A DNA stretch of 13,133 nucleotides, taken from Kiritimatiellia bacterium. GTDB lineage: Bacteria > Verrucomicrobiota > Kiritimatiellia > RFP12 > UBA1067. The notes beneath the pieces are model-generated. The model did no database searches. It was not told the DNA's origin and saw nothing but the letters and a program-made list of their open reading frames with translations. Of the stretch, positions 6,365-13,133 are shown piece after piece. Every line of letters starts with the position of its first letter. Within the stretch, counting starts at the first letter, position 1. A program made the position numbers and the translations under genes. The stretch covers positions 1-13,133 of the forward strand of contig JAFXEA010000387.1 in the NCBI GenBank assembly GCA_017521065.1. Direction: 5' to 3'.

Positions 6365-9190
6365 TCAGCGAACAATAATCCTTGTACCGGGTTTGTATAC
6401 CGTCAAATAGCCGTCCTTGAAATAGACGCCATGTGCTTTCATCTTCCCATTGCACATCACACTCCACGTTGAAAATTGTTCGCAATCTGAAACGCCGGAA
6501 AACTTCAATGGCAACGTTATCTGGTGCCATTGCAATGGCAATCCTGTAACATCCAAGATGCCGCCAGCGACGATAGAACCGCCTTTTATCTCACCGGCAG
6601 AAGCATAATCGACACTCAATGCGCCAATTTCCGTAGAAGAGCCAACCAGGTCAAGAACGGCACCTTTAGCGATTGAGAGAACTGCCGCTGAATCAAACGC
6701 CTTGGAACACGGAATAATGTTTGTCGCATAATATGGTATCCCATCATTGTATGCTGACCAAGAATTTCGCGCATCACCAACCGAAACAATGTCTCTCGTG
6801 TCAAGCCTGTTCCATTGCATTCCATTCACGGACGATTCAAGATACCACCCGGCTGGATCTCTTTCCGCATGGTCATTGCCGGTCGCAAGCGCATATGCCA
6901 CAACGCGCGCTGAAGCATACTGTGAAGCAAGTCGCATTGTAAGCGCGTTCGGCTTGGTTGCCGTGTACAAACCACATTTAGTATTTACGTCCCCATCTGA
7001 AATCTTGTTTGGCTGCTCACTGGACCCAGCTTTATAAATCGCAGTAATTTCACCATGATCAAGGCTTGTCGGATCTTTATTTATGTCCTTGAACACGAGA
7101 CCGCTGTTCACACGAACTCGATTCTCATCATATAGTGCAAGCTCCGAAATCTGAATGACGTTGTTTGCATTATTCCGATTTGCAGTAATGACAAAGCGGA
7201 ACCACGGTCCCACACCACCTATATCCGCAAAACGGAGAGTGCCTTCACGAACATCAACCCTACCAGAAAAGAAATTATCTCCCAAAATCATAGTCGTTCC
7301 ATGCCCATTCTTCACCAAATTCAACGAGCCTGAAAATGAGGGGTGCGATATTATGTTGTCATTTTCGCCACCAGTCACAACTTCCGAATCATTGATGCGG
7401 CAGAAAGTACCTCTGCATAACAGAGAGCCGATCGTCGCTTCCACATCATCAAGAATAAGTGTAGCCCCCTCTTCCACATACACACTGCCCAATGTAACCT
7501 TACGCGGCCATTCCCAGCCAGGGTACGTGTAGTTTCGCCTATCTTCAGGGACAAGCGATGGCAGCGAATGAATAGTCCTCCAAGTGATGCCGTCATCAGA
7601 TCCTTCGAAAACAAATCCGCTCACGTCCCGACAGGTTTCAGGATTGTAGGAAGCAGGTTCAGTCACATCCGTACGCCCGGCATATTTATGTATTGGTCCA
7701 TAATCATCTCCCGTTGTGAAGGAATACTTCATGACAGGTTGCTTTGTTTCAAATTCCAGCGATATCCACGCCTTGTTGACACTTCCTGGCACATAATACT
7801 TGGAAAATACGTTCCCGTCCAAAGCTTTCCATGCCTCTGGATTCTCACTTTCCGACACACCCACTGCATATGACTTATATTTCTGCACTATATCAACCCC
7901 TTCAAGGTCAAAAAGATGCAATTCATTGTACTGTGTTCCGGTTGCCTCCGATCCATATCTGGTAGTCGGCACAAAACGGTAAAAACAATATCCCACCTGT
8001 CTCCGGCACTGCACTTTTACTGTACCAGAATTAATTCTGATCTTTGACAGCCCAATGCCGGAATAGGCGGTCAGATTTGCCGCACCATCTTTTACAATAC
8101 TGCAAGATGCACCATCTTCCGAAATCACGGAGTCAACAACATTTCCATCCAAAGTTAAAGTCGCTGAACCGATGGAATCGGTGACATTTCCTTCGGAAAC
8201 AATCGATGACACCGTCTGGCTGTTGCCAGCGATATCCAGTTCTGCTTCTGCACACACTTCAATATCAGTCGTTTTCGGAAGAGCGTTGGCCTTGTTCAAC
8301 TTCAGCCCACCCTTCTGGATGATTGTCTTCCCGGTATAGGAAAACGACTGTCCTCCAAGATTCGATACCGACCCAAGAGAATAATCGTCCAATCCACGAA
8401 ATATGAAATCGCAGTTGCCCTGTATTCCGCATTTGGTATTTTCGCTGTTTGGTGTGCTGAACAGAGCCACTCTACGATGCCTAGCATCAATGACGACTGG
8501 GTTTCCATTTTCACCCTCCAGCATCATCTTTGTGTTGCTGTACGACTGATTTGAGGAAATGAGCGAAACTTGCGTATTGTCATTTACCGTCGTGAGATAT
8601 CCTCCATTGAAAAGTATCCTCGCCGAGGCACATTGATTCCGAACGATCCTGTTTACGGCAAGGCAGGCATTTTCCCCCGTTAACCGCACCTGTGCCGTCC
8701 ATCTTGTGCGATCGTCACCCAAAAGATCAGCGGAATTGCGACAGAAGTAAAATGTACCGTCAGACTCAAATCTTGCATCTTTCATTACGACAAGTGACGT
8801 CCCCCTTCCTTTATACGACAGGGAAACATATGTCGATTCGATTTTCGCCCCTCTTGCCAGGGTCGCTTCACAGGGAGTATCATAGCTGAAGCAACAATCC
8901 AAGCCATCGGCGTTCTTGCCAGTAATAATCAACTTGGACAGAGCCCCCATATTAAACACCGCCGTTCCGGATCCATTAGTTCCACACATCAGACGCGATG
9001 CTTTTATGTCAGCACCTTCACCTATATTCAACGTCCCGTTGACAATAATCTGTCCATATGTCTTATTTCCGGATATCGTCAACTCTTCACCATACGGCAC
9101 TTTCACATCTTCACCATACAAAACCGATGCCATAACAAATGTAATTGCCGAGAACACGGCAACTCGCATGTTCGTGATTCTATGCTTCAT
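6365..9190 (-). CDS. Secreted PATR-repeat/discoidin-like surface protein
   Basis: This 941-aa exported protein has an N-terminal signal peptide (MRVAVFSAITFVMASVLYG) and no catalytic signature. Residues about 30-400 are beta-helical, including a passenger-type repeat near 284-308 (YTGKTIIQKGGLKLNKANAL). A second such repeat lies near 624-653 (LVKNGHGTTMILGDNFFSG). Two regions resemble F5/8 type C (discoidin) carbohydrate-binding domains: about 402-560 (SFTTGDDYGP, FEGSDDGITWRTI) and about 663-822 (YALATGNDHAERDP, LESSVNGMQWNRL). Similar spacing suggests internal duplication. There is no C-terminal autotransporter beta-barrel; the protein ends with a short domain GYLTVYKPGTRIIVR. The ATG at 9190 is preceded by AGGAG; a GTG at 9196 would overlap that site. 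Within a hydrolase operon it may be a glycan-binding adhesin or scaffold. No function is established. Confidence 0.75.
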   Translation of the reverse strand: MKHRITNMRVAVFSAITFVMASVLYGEDVKVPYGEELTISGNKTYGQIIVNGTLNIGEGADIKASRLMCGTNGSGTAVFNMGALSKLIITGKNADGLDCCFSYDTPCEATLARGAKIESTYVSLSYKGRGTSLVVMKDARFESDGTFYFCRNSADLLGDDRTRWTAQVRLTGENACLAVNRIVRNQCASARILFNGGYLTTVNDNTQVSLISSNQSYSNTKMMLEGENGNPVVIDARHRRVALFSTPNSENTKCGIQGNCDFIFRGLDDYSLGSVSNLGGQSFSYTGKTIIQKGGLKLNKANALPKTTDIEVCAEAELDIAGNSQTVSSIVSEGNVTDSIGSATLTLDGNVVDSVISEDGASCSIVKDGAANLTAYSGIGLSKIRINSGTVKVQCRRQVGYCFYRFVPTTRYGSEATGTQYNELHLFDLEGVDIVQKYKSYAVGVSESENPEAWKALDGNVFSKYYVPGSVNKAWISLEFETKQPVMKYSFTTGDDYGPIHKYAGRTDVTEPASYNPETCRDVSGFVFEGSDDGITWRTIHSLPSLVPEDRRNYTYPGWEWPRKVTLGSVYVEEGATLILDDVEATIGSLLCRGTFCRINDSEVVTGGENDNIISHPSFSGSLNLVKNGHGTTMILGDNFFSGRVDVREGTLRFADIGGVGPWFRFVITANRNNANNVIQISELALYDENRVRVNSGLVFKDINKDPTSLDHGEITAIYKAGSSEQPNKISDGDVNTKCGLYTATKPNALTMRLASQYASARVVAYALATGNDHAERDPAGWYLESSVNGMQWNRLDTRDIVSVGDARNSWSAYNDGIPYYATNIIPCSKAFDSAAVLSIAKGAVLDLVGSSTEIGALSVDYASAGEIKGGSIVAGGILDVTGLPLQWHQITLPLKFSGVSDCEQFSTWSVMCNGKMKAHGVYFKDGYLTVYKPGTRIIVR

Positions 9191-9195
9191 GTTCA

Positions 9196-9200
9196 CTCCT
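9196..9200 (-). promoter_or_regulatory. Ribosome binding site that sets the PATR/discoidin start
   Basis: AGGAG on the minus strand ends five bases before the ATG at 9190. A longer GTG start at 9196 would lie inside the site and is therefore rejected. Confidence 0.6.
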
Positions 9201-9219
9201 TTTCCTTTGCATTAACAAA

Positions 9220-11334
9220 TCAATCCAACCATGTGGGGATGGGTGCCATGGCGGCAGACGGTCTGTCTGAAAGACGGACTGTCATATTTCCACCCTTTTC
9301 AAGCTCCTCCACCAGCACCCAGGGCTCATTAAAATGTCTACCATTAAACTCGTAGCCAACAGGATATATAGACGACGAGCTGTCCCTTTCCGTTTTGATG
9401 TTCAAGACTCCGTGCTTAAACAGGACCTGCGCAGACTCCACCAGTGGCGAACCTATCAGGTAATACGGAGTTCCGGTCAATGGATAAAGCCCCAGGCAAC
9501 TCCATACATACCAAGAGCTGGTAGCGCCTGAATCGTTGTTTCCTGGACATCCACCAGGACCGTCCGAAAACCTGCACCGGCGCACTAGATCGATAACTGC
9601 GGCAGTACGATCTGGTCTGCCGCACCATATGTAGGTATATGGAGTGTCCATATCAGATTGATTATTGAGACCTTCAAAATATCCGTCTCTTCTGACTCTG
9701 TCACGATTTTTATCCCAGTGATTCGGGACGTAATCCACCCTGAAGAAGTCATCAAGCATAGCAAGGAACCTGTCAGTTCCCCCAGCCAACGTGATGCGGT
9801 CGGCCATTTTTCCGTGGGTCCTAAACGAATATGTCCGGTAATCACCTTCATAATAGAATACCTTTCCGGTGTTTACAAGATAGCCTGTCTCAGGATTATA
9901 TACATTTCTCCATGTCTCTACTTCCCGCCCCAACTCTTTTGCGTAATCCCGATCATTGCACATCTCTGCAACAAATTGCGCCGCCCTGTTTGCGCCTGCA
10001 TAATCAAGTGTATATGATGGAGAGGTCGTTTTATAGACAGTTCCAGTAAGTTGATCAATGAATATCTTTTTCAGCCGGGAATATTCTTCCTTTTTAATGA
10101 CTCCACGAAAAAATGCATCCGACAAGACATACGCCGAAAGTGCTACCGCCTGACCGTTACAACGCCCCAAACGATCTCTGGTCATATTGCGGCTTATCGG
10201 ATAGAATCCGAGCTCTTCCGATACTGTCATCATATCCTCCATCATTCTACGCGTTATATCCGGGAACAACGACAGCACCATCGGCAATTGAGTACGATAG
10301 ACATCCCACAAAGTAAAATAATCGAGAAATCCTATTTCCGTATCTATTGGCTTTACTAACGAGAAATACAATGTAGTATAGAACCTGCGAGCAAGTGTTT
10401 CATCTGAAAAACTGGCGCGTATCCTCGAGAGCGCATTCTCCCAAGCAATCTCCGCTTCTCGACGACTACCGTCAAAACCAATCTGCATAGCCTCATCCAT
10501 CCGTCTTTCAGCCGTTTTTATATCGACAAGAGAAAATCCAATAAAGGTCTCTGCCTCCCTTCCATCCGTTTCAAAAGTTATGATTCCGTCTTTTTCTGAA
10601 GATCTTAGACCTTCTGCTTTTGCGCATATCGAAAAATGAAAATCCAACATATGAAATCTGACAGTTCCGCACCATCTATCCGAAGCCACTCTCTTTATCT
10701 TACATTTCTGGCATTTCTCAATTCCTCGTTTTCCACAACCTGCCTTCGGCCTCAATCCAACATGTTTGACATCGACAGATATGCGCCCTTTGCCTGAATA
10801 AAAACGATAACGATGGCAGGCGGCCTTCGGCCTCGCTGTCACCTCAAACGAACAATCCCTATCTGCAAGCGTAGCTGCATAGTATCCGGGAGAGGCCTTC
10901 TCCTCTGTAAGTTTCGAAAATTTCTCAAGCTCTGCCCCATCCTTTCCTGGTGCAAATAGGAAATAATTGTAAAACCGACCCGCAAAACCAGTGCCGCAGT
11001 GATGAAAATGCGTAAATCCCAATGACATCATTTCCTTGTCTGCTAAAGACGGCACACCTTCACTGCAACATTTCAACAATCCATACCCACACGGATAATT
11101 TCCCGTATACCCACATACACTAACCCATCCAAACGGCGTCAATGCGCCTGGTATGGTATTACCCATCTGTGCTTTAAGCCAATTCCATCCACGCGCCCAT
11201 CCTTCCGACTCCGGTGTGGAAGTCTTGCCGTTTCCCCAAAAAGGATCGACCAGCCTGATATATTTAGCGGATTGCGCAGTAACTGACGTTGCGATACAGA
11301 CAATCAAATACAGAATCACATGTAATCTATTCAT
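9220..11334 (-). CDS. Secreted GH92 exo-alpha-mannosidase-family enzyme
   Basis: This 704-aa protein belongs to GH92, calcium-dependent inverting exo-acting alpha-mannosidases. Family blocks occur in order: VDPFWGNG (29-36), GNTIPGALTPFGWVSV (58-73), LGFTHFHHCGTG (105-116), TLWDVYRTQLPM (341-352), YFEGLNNQSDMDTPYTY (552-568, with E554 the candidate general acid) and GNNDSGATSSWYVWSCLGLYP (from 598). A signal peptide (LYLIVCIATSVTA, cut near residue 20) indicates export. Length is close to the family norm. The ATG overlaps the regulator stop as ATGA, with GGAG eight bases upstream inside the regulator gene, so translation is probably coupled. A Cys-rich patch (C200, C208, C211, C222) is unusual for the family. 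Substrate is likely alpha-mannoside in N-glycan or fungal/plant mannan; linkage cannot be read. Confidence 0.9.
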   Translation of the reverse strand: MNRLHVILYLIVCIATSVTAQSAKYIRLVDPFWGNGKTSTPESEGWARGWNWLKAQMGNTIPGALTPFGWVSVCGYTGNYPCGYGLLKCCSEGVPSLADKEMMSLGFTHFHHCGTGFAGRFYNYFLFAPGKDGAELEKFSKLTEEKASPGYYAATLADRDCSFEVTARPKAACHRYRFYSGKGRISVDVKHVGLRPKAGCGKRGIEKCQKCKIKRVASDRWCGTVRFHMLDFHFSICAKAEGLRSSEKDGIITFETDGREAETFIGFSLVDIKTAERRMDEAMQIGFDGSRREAEIAWENALSRIRASFSDETLARRFYTTLYFSLVKPIDTEIGFLDYFTLWDVYRTQLPMVLSLFPDITRRMMEDMMTVSEELGFYPISRNMTRDRLGRCNGQAVALSAYVLSDAFFRGVIKKEEYSRLKKIFIDQLTGTVYKTTSPSYTLDYAGANRAAQFVAEMCNDRDYAKELGREVETWRNVYNPETGYLVNTGKVFYYEGDYRTYSFRTHGKMADRITLAGGTDRFLAMLDDFFRVDYVPNHWDKNRDRVRRDGYFEGLNNQSDMDTPYTYIWCGRPDRTAAVIDLVRRCRFSDGPGGCPGNNDSGATSSWYVWSCLGLYPLTGTPYYLIGSPLVESAQVLFKHGVLNIKTERDSSSSIYPVGYEFNGRHFNEPWVLVEELEKGGNMTVRLSDRPSAAMAPIPTWLD

Positions 11335-12494
11335 TGGTCTGACTCCCCATGTTTGCGTTTTCTTTTCTTAGTGGTTTTTGAAAGATAGGAACCAACGGTC
11401 GCCTGTCGACACGTAGATCCTCGCACCACAAGCGGCGCTGACAGCAGTATCTCTTGCACAGGATACGTAGGATTCGATATACGGCTTAACAATGTACGGA
11501 CTGCAGAGGTGGCAATATCATCACATGGCTGGCGGACTGTGGTCAGCGGAGGATTCATGGTCCTTGCCTGACGGCTGTCATCAAATCCACAGATCATAAT
11601 ATCCTCAGGGACGCGCACTCCTAAACCATCAAGTATGCATTTCAAACATGTAGCATCCGAATCATTACCACAGACGATGGCGTCTGGACTGTGTTTCTTC
11701 AGAAATCGAAAAACCGCCTTTGCATCATCTGCTGAAAATATACGAAGAACCTCCGTATTCCCTCCACTATTCTCCAATCCCATCGCAGACCTGACACCAG
11801 CGAATCTATTCTGAACACTTATAGTTCCATATCCTTGACTGAAAAAGTGAACGTGTTTCGCTCCCGCAGAAACAAGATGCTCTGCAACACGACGACCGGC
11901 ATCAAAATTGTTGATACCTACAAGATCAAATTCACTACGTCCGGGTGGTGGTACAATGTCATAATCGACAAGCACCACAGGAATGCTGGCCTCAGTAAGA
12001 ATCGAGACTATCTCCCTGTTTATCTGTGAGGCATTCTTTACAAACTCTATAGGCTGAAAGATGACTCCCGCCACACGTTTATGTACATAATCCGCAGCAA
12101 GAGATTTAGCCTGCCTCACCCTGACTTCATGCTCCACAGAATAAACATCACCAAAAAGAAGGCCAACATCCTCTTTTTGACATTGCCGAGAGATTCCACT
12201 TAATAATGAAGAAAAAAACTCAGAGTATGCGATACCAGGAAGAATAAGCCCTATAATACGGTTACTGAACACAACATCCAAACCAGATCTTGCTGTTGCC
12301 TTGATAACACCACGCCTCTTGAGCTCATCCACACATTTTGCCGCCGTGGCGCGGGCTACATCAAACCGGCGCATAATTCTCGTCAAAGAAGGGAAAGAAT
12401 GACGAACCGAATATTTCCCTTCGCGAATCTCTGCGAAAAGCTCTTCAGCAATATCAAGATATCTTTTACCCGCTTTTTCCAACACTTCATGCAT
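11331..12494 (-). CDS. GntR-HTH/LacI-sensor chimeric transcriptional regulator (AraR-like)
   Basis: This 387-aa protein joins a GntR-type winged helix (about 8-75: YLDIAEELFAEIREGKYS, FPSLTRIMRRFDVARATAAKCVDELKRRGVI) to a LacI-type periplasmic-binding-fold sensor (about 79-365: IIGLILPG, DAIVCGNDSDATC, VPEDIMICGFDDSRQARTMNPPLTTVRQP). The same architecture is known in Bacillus AraR, an arabinose-responsive repressor. It leads the hydrolase operon and overlaps the GH92 gene by 4 bp, so it probably represses the set until a released sugar binds. The start at 12494 is chosen because the longer frame begins with TTG at 12527 upstream of the likely promoter. No ribosome site precedes 12494, which may mean a leaderless message. 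A basic tail (KTTKKRKRKH) extends past the usual LacI end. The inducer may be arabinose, but that is inferred from architecture and the GH43 neighbour. Confidence 0.85.
   Translation of the reverse strand: MHEVLEKAGKRYLDIAEELFAEIREGKYSVRHSFPSLTRIMRRFDVARATAAKCVDELKRRGVIKATARSGLDVVFSNRIIGLILPGIAYSEFFSSLLSGISRQCQKEDVGLLFGDVYSVEHEVRVRQAKSLAADYVHKRVAGVIFQPIEFVKNASQINREIVSILTEASIPVVLVDYDIVPPPGRSEFDLVGINNFDAGRRVAEHLVSAGAKHVHFFSQGYGTISVQNRFAGVRSAMGLENSGGNTEVLRIFSADDAKAVFRFLKKHSPDAIVCGNDSDATCLKCILDGLGVRVPEDIMICGFDDSRQARTMNPPLTTVRQPCDDIATSAVRTLLSRISNPTYPVQEILLSAPLVVRGSTCRQATVGSYLSKTTKKRKRKHGESDQ
11343..11346 (-). promoter_or_regulatory. Ribosome binding site of the GH92 gene inside the regulator
   Basis: GGAG on the minus strand lies eight bases before the GH92 ATG and encodes part of the last residues of the regulator. 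With the ATGA overlap it supports coupled translation of the two genes. Confidence 0.55.
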
Positions 12495-12504
12495 GGTGCC
12501 AAGT

Positions 12505-12510
12505 ATTATA
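12505..12510 (-). promoter_or_regulatory. Candidate -10 element of the hydrolase operon
   Basis: A perfect TATAAT on the minus strand lies 10 bases before the regulator ATG at 12494. Transcription would begin about 3-5 bases before the start codon. The -35 region 17 bases upstream is poor, which would fit a regulated promoter. The call rests on one hexamer and is tentative. Confidence 0.4.
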
Positions 12511-12533
12511 CAAAACATCGATATCAATTTTTC

Positions 12534-12549
12534 TCTGGTCTAGACCAGA
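12534..12549. promoter_or_regulatory. Perfect 16-bp palindromic operator candidate
   Basis: TCTGGTCTAGACCAGA is a perfect palindrome. It lies at about -36 to -51 from the inferred transcription start of the regulator. A further half-like site TTGACCAAA follows at 12553-12561. GntR and LacI regulators bind dyads of this size, so this is the probable autoregulatory operator of the chimeric repressor. I find no second full copy in the window, which agrees with the hydrolase genes being one transcript. Confidence 0.6.
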
Positions 12550-12604
12550 ATTTTGACCAAATACACTAGAAGAACATTTCACACTGCAATCCACACATTA
12601 GAAC

Positions 12605-12740
12605 AACGCTTTTGATCGCAAGTCCTAATGCTTAGCATCGTAAGTCCTAGGACTTAAGGACACGTGACCTAGGACATGAAGGTTACGTGTCCTTTAGCAT
12701 AAGGGTAGCGTAACCCTTAGCACAAGCGTCACCTGACCCC
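12605..12740 (-). repeat. Degenerate ~22-bp tandem repeat array, six units, minus orientation
   Basis: Read on the minus strand, six successive units of 22-24 bp start at 12740, 12717, 12694, 12670, 12648 and 12626. They begin GGGGTCAGGTGACG, AGGGTTACGCTACC, AAGGACACGTAACC, AGGTCACGTGTCC, AGGACTTACGATGC and AGGACTTGCGATC. The shared core is roughly RGGNY-NACG followed by a CTTA-like tail. The units resemble those of the array at 12863-12949 but run the other way. Multiple tandem sites near an element end are known in some IS families, for example IS21. No complete element is visible on this side. Confidence 0.55.
12628..12719. repeat. Cluster of four consecutive palindromes
   Basis: ATGCT-T-AGCAT lies at 12628-12638. 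TAAGTCCTAGGACTTA at 12641-12656 is a perfect 16-bp palindrome. A 14-bp stem, AAGGACACGTGACC (12656-12669) with GGTTACGTGTCCTT (12681-12694), has one G-T pair that is a wobble only in a + strand RNA. TAAGGGT (12700-12706) pairs with ACCCTTA (12713-12719). They overlap the repeat units and could form cruciforms or a multi-hairpin RNA. Confidence 0.55.
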
Positions 12741-12862
12741 TTTGATGTCTCGTAAGATGCCGAAAAGCCCCTTTGCCGACGACCGTTGAAGGAATTCTCC
12801 TGCATTTCTAAATGGATTGGCCAGTAGAGGCAACTCAAGGGTGCTGTAGGCACATAACAAAG

Positions 12863-12949
12863 GGGTAGCACCAACTCGCCCGAAGGTCAGCACGTACTTC
12901 GCCGAGGGTCAGCATCAACTTTTAAGAGGGTCAGTACGTACTTTCATCC
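12863..12949 (+). repeat. 22-bp tandem repeat array, four units, plus orientation
   Basis: Units begin at 12863 (21 bp), 12884, 12906 and 12928 (22 bp each). They open GGGTAGCACCAACT, AGGTCAGCACGTACTT, GGGTCAGCATCAACTT and GGGTCAGTACGTACTT, each followed by about six variable bases. The array ends 24 bp before the stop codon of the partial gene at the right edge. This arrangement resembles the multi-site end of an IS21-like insertion element whose body lies to the right. Family assignment is inference. Confidence 0.6.
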
Positions 12950-12973
12950 GGTTTTATATTTCCATGCATCCTG

Positions 12974-13133
12974 TCAAATGGTGATTTCGTCTAGTTCGCG
13001 CTCTTCGCGGCGGGCTTCTTCAAGGCGCTTCACCCACTTCAGGACTTCGGCGACAGGTTCGATGAGTTCAGGCGGGATGTAGTCCTCAACCTTGCCGAGA
13101 GCATAGAGGCGCCGCGCAAGCGATATGTCCTCC
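12974..13133 (-). CDS. C-terminal fragment of an unrecognised protein, cut by window edge
   Basis: The last 52 codons of a minus-strand gene are visible, ending in TGA at 12974-12976. The sequence (SLARRLYALGKVEDYIPPEL, then VAEVLKWVKRLEEARREERE) is strongly helical and ends in a charged, coiled-coil-like tail. Codon use is GC-rich with many GC third positions, unlike the more AT-rich hydrolase genes. It lies beside an IS-end-like 22-bp repeat array, so it may be encoded by a mobile element. I do not recognise the family and cannot say whether it is a transposase, a helper ATPase or a cellular protein. Confidence 0.6.
   Translation of the reverse strand, partial: EDISLARRLYALGKVEDYIPPELIEPVAEVLKWVKRLEEARREERELDEITI

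Larger units (their letters stand above)
12550..12973. other. Non-coding region between the hydrolase operon and the right-edge gene
   Basis: No gene is supported. The region contains two arrays of degenerate ~22-bp repeats in opposite orientation (12605-12740 and 12863-12949) and a run of palindromes (12628-12719), each listed separately. The 122 bp between the arrays show only short CCCCTTTG echoes (12737-12744 and 12766-12773) and no open frame of note. The frame over 12683-12874 is explained by repeat sequence rather than by coding. Confidence 0.6.

Noticed and set aside
9520..9541. GH92 motif reading GNNDSG instead of the common GNDDxG, as a possible loss of a catalytic aspartate
   Set aside because: To my recollection a branch of GH92 naturally carries GNNDSG together with the PYTY-type block, and the surrounding motif is otherwise intact, so I do not treat it as a defect.
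12605..12740. Integron attC-like sites
   Set aside because: The dyads lack paired RYYYAAC/GTTRRRY core sites in the right arrangement and no integrase is present.
12683..12874. 63-codon minus-strand frame
   Set aside because: It is composed largely of repeat and palindrome sequence, has no ribosome site and has no recognisable protein features.
12605..12949. CRISPR array
   Set aside because: The units are contiguous and degenerate with no unique ~30-bp spacers and no constant repeat, and there is no cas gene.

Overview
The window looks like a bacterial chromosome fragment of moderate GC. Every confidently called gene lies on the minus strand. The gene set is multi-gene secreted glycoside hydrolases next to a large secreted protein with autotransporter-type beta repeats and discoidin-like domains, with no SusC/SusD pair. 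That suggests a carbohydrate-degrading member of the PVC group (Verrucomicrobiota, Kiritimatiellae or Lentisphaeria type). This is inference from gene style; no rRNA or other phylogenetic marker is present.

Layout from right to left, which is the direction of transcription. (a) 12974-13133 is the C-terminal end of a gene cut by the window edge. Next to it are two oppositely oriented arrays of degenerate ~22-bp repeats (12605-12740 and 12863-12949) that look like multi-site ends of insertion elements. (b) 12550-3666 is one apparent operon: a GntR-DNA-binding/LacI-sensor chimeric repressor (AraR-like architecture), a GH92 alpha-mannosidase-family enzyme overlapping it by 4 bp, a 941-aa secreted PATR/discoidin protein, a GH43 arabinanase/xylosidase-family enzyme and a GH39-like clan GH-A enzyme. 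A perfect 16-bp palindrome upstream of the regulator is the probable operator. (c) 3063-3665 is a 600-bp repeat-rich non-coding region. It holds operon-end hairpins, two matched 25-bp inverted repeats, a GGGGTC/GACCCC palindrome, a cluster of TTATAAAC repeats and a good sigma70-type promoter. (d) 3041-385 is a two-gene operon: an XRE regulator fused to a double zinc ribbon, then an SLC12-type cation-chloride cotransporter homologue. (e) 1-384 is non-coding, with a symmetric array of TAAATGCAA motifs and overlapping hairpins.

How the parts may work together: the sugar-sensing repressor probably controls export of a degradation set aimed at a branched plant or host glycan (alpha-mannose, arabinose and xylose-type linkages). 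The surface or secreted discoidin protein may hold cells or enzymes on the substrate. No transporter or intracellular sugar pathway is present here, so uptake must be encoded elsewhere. The SLC12/XRE pair is a separate, probably ion-homeostasis unit.

The parts least explained by known families are the TAAATGCAA array, the paired GAGAAT-N13-ATTCTC elements, the opposed 22-bp repeat arrays with their palindromes, and the 11-bp sequence CAACTGTTGAT shared by the 3' ends of both operons.
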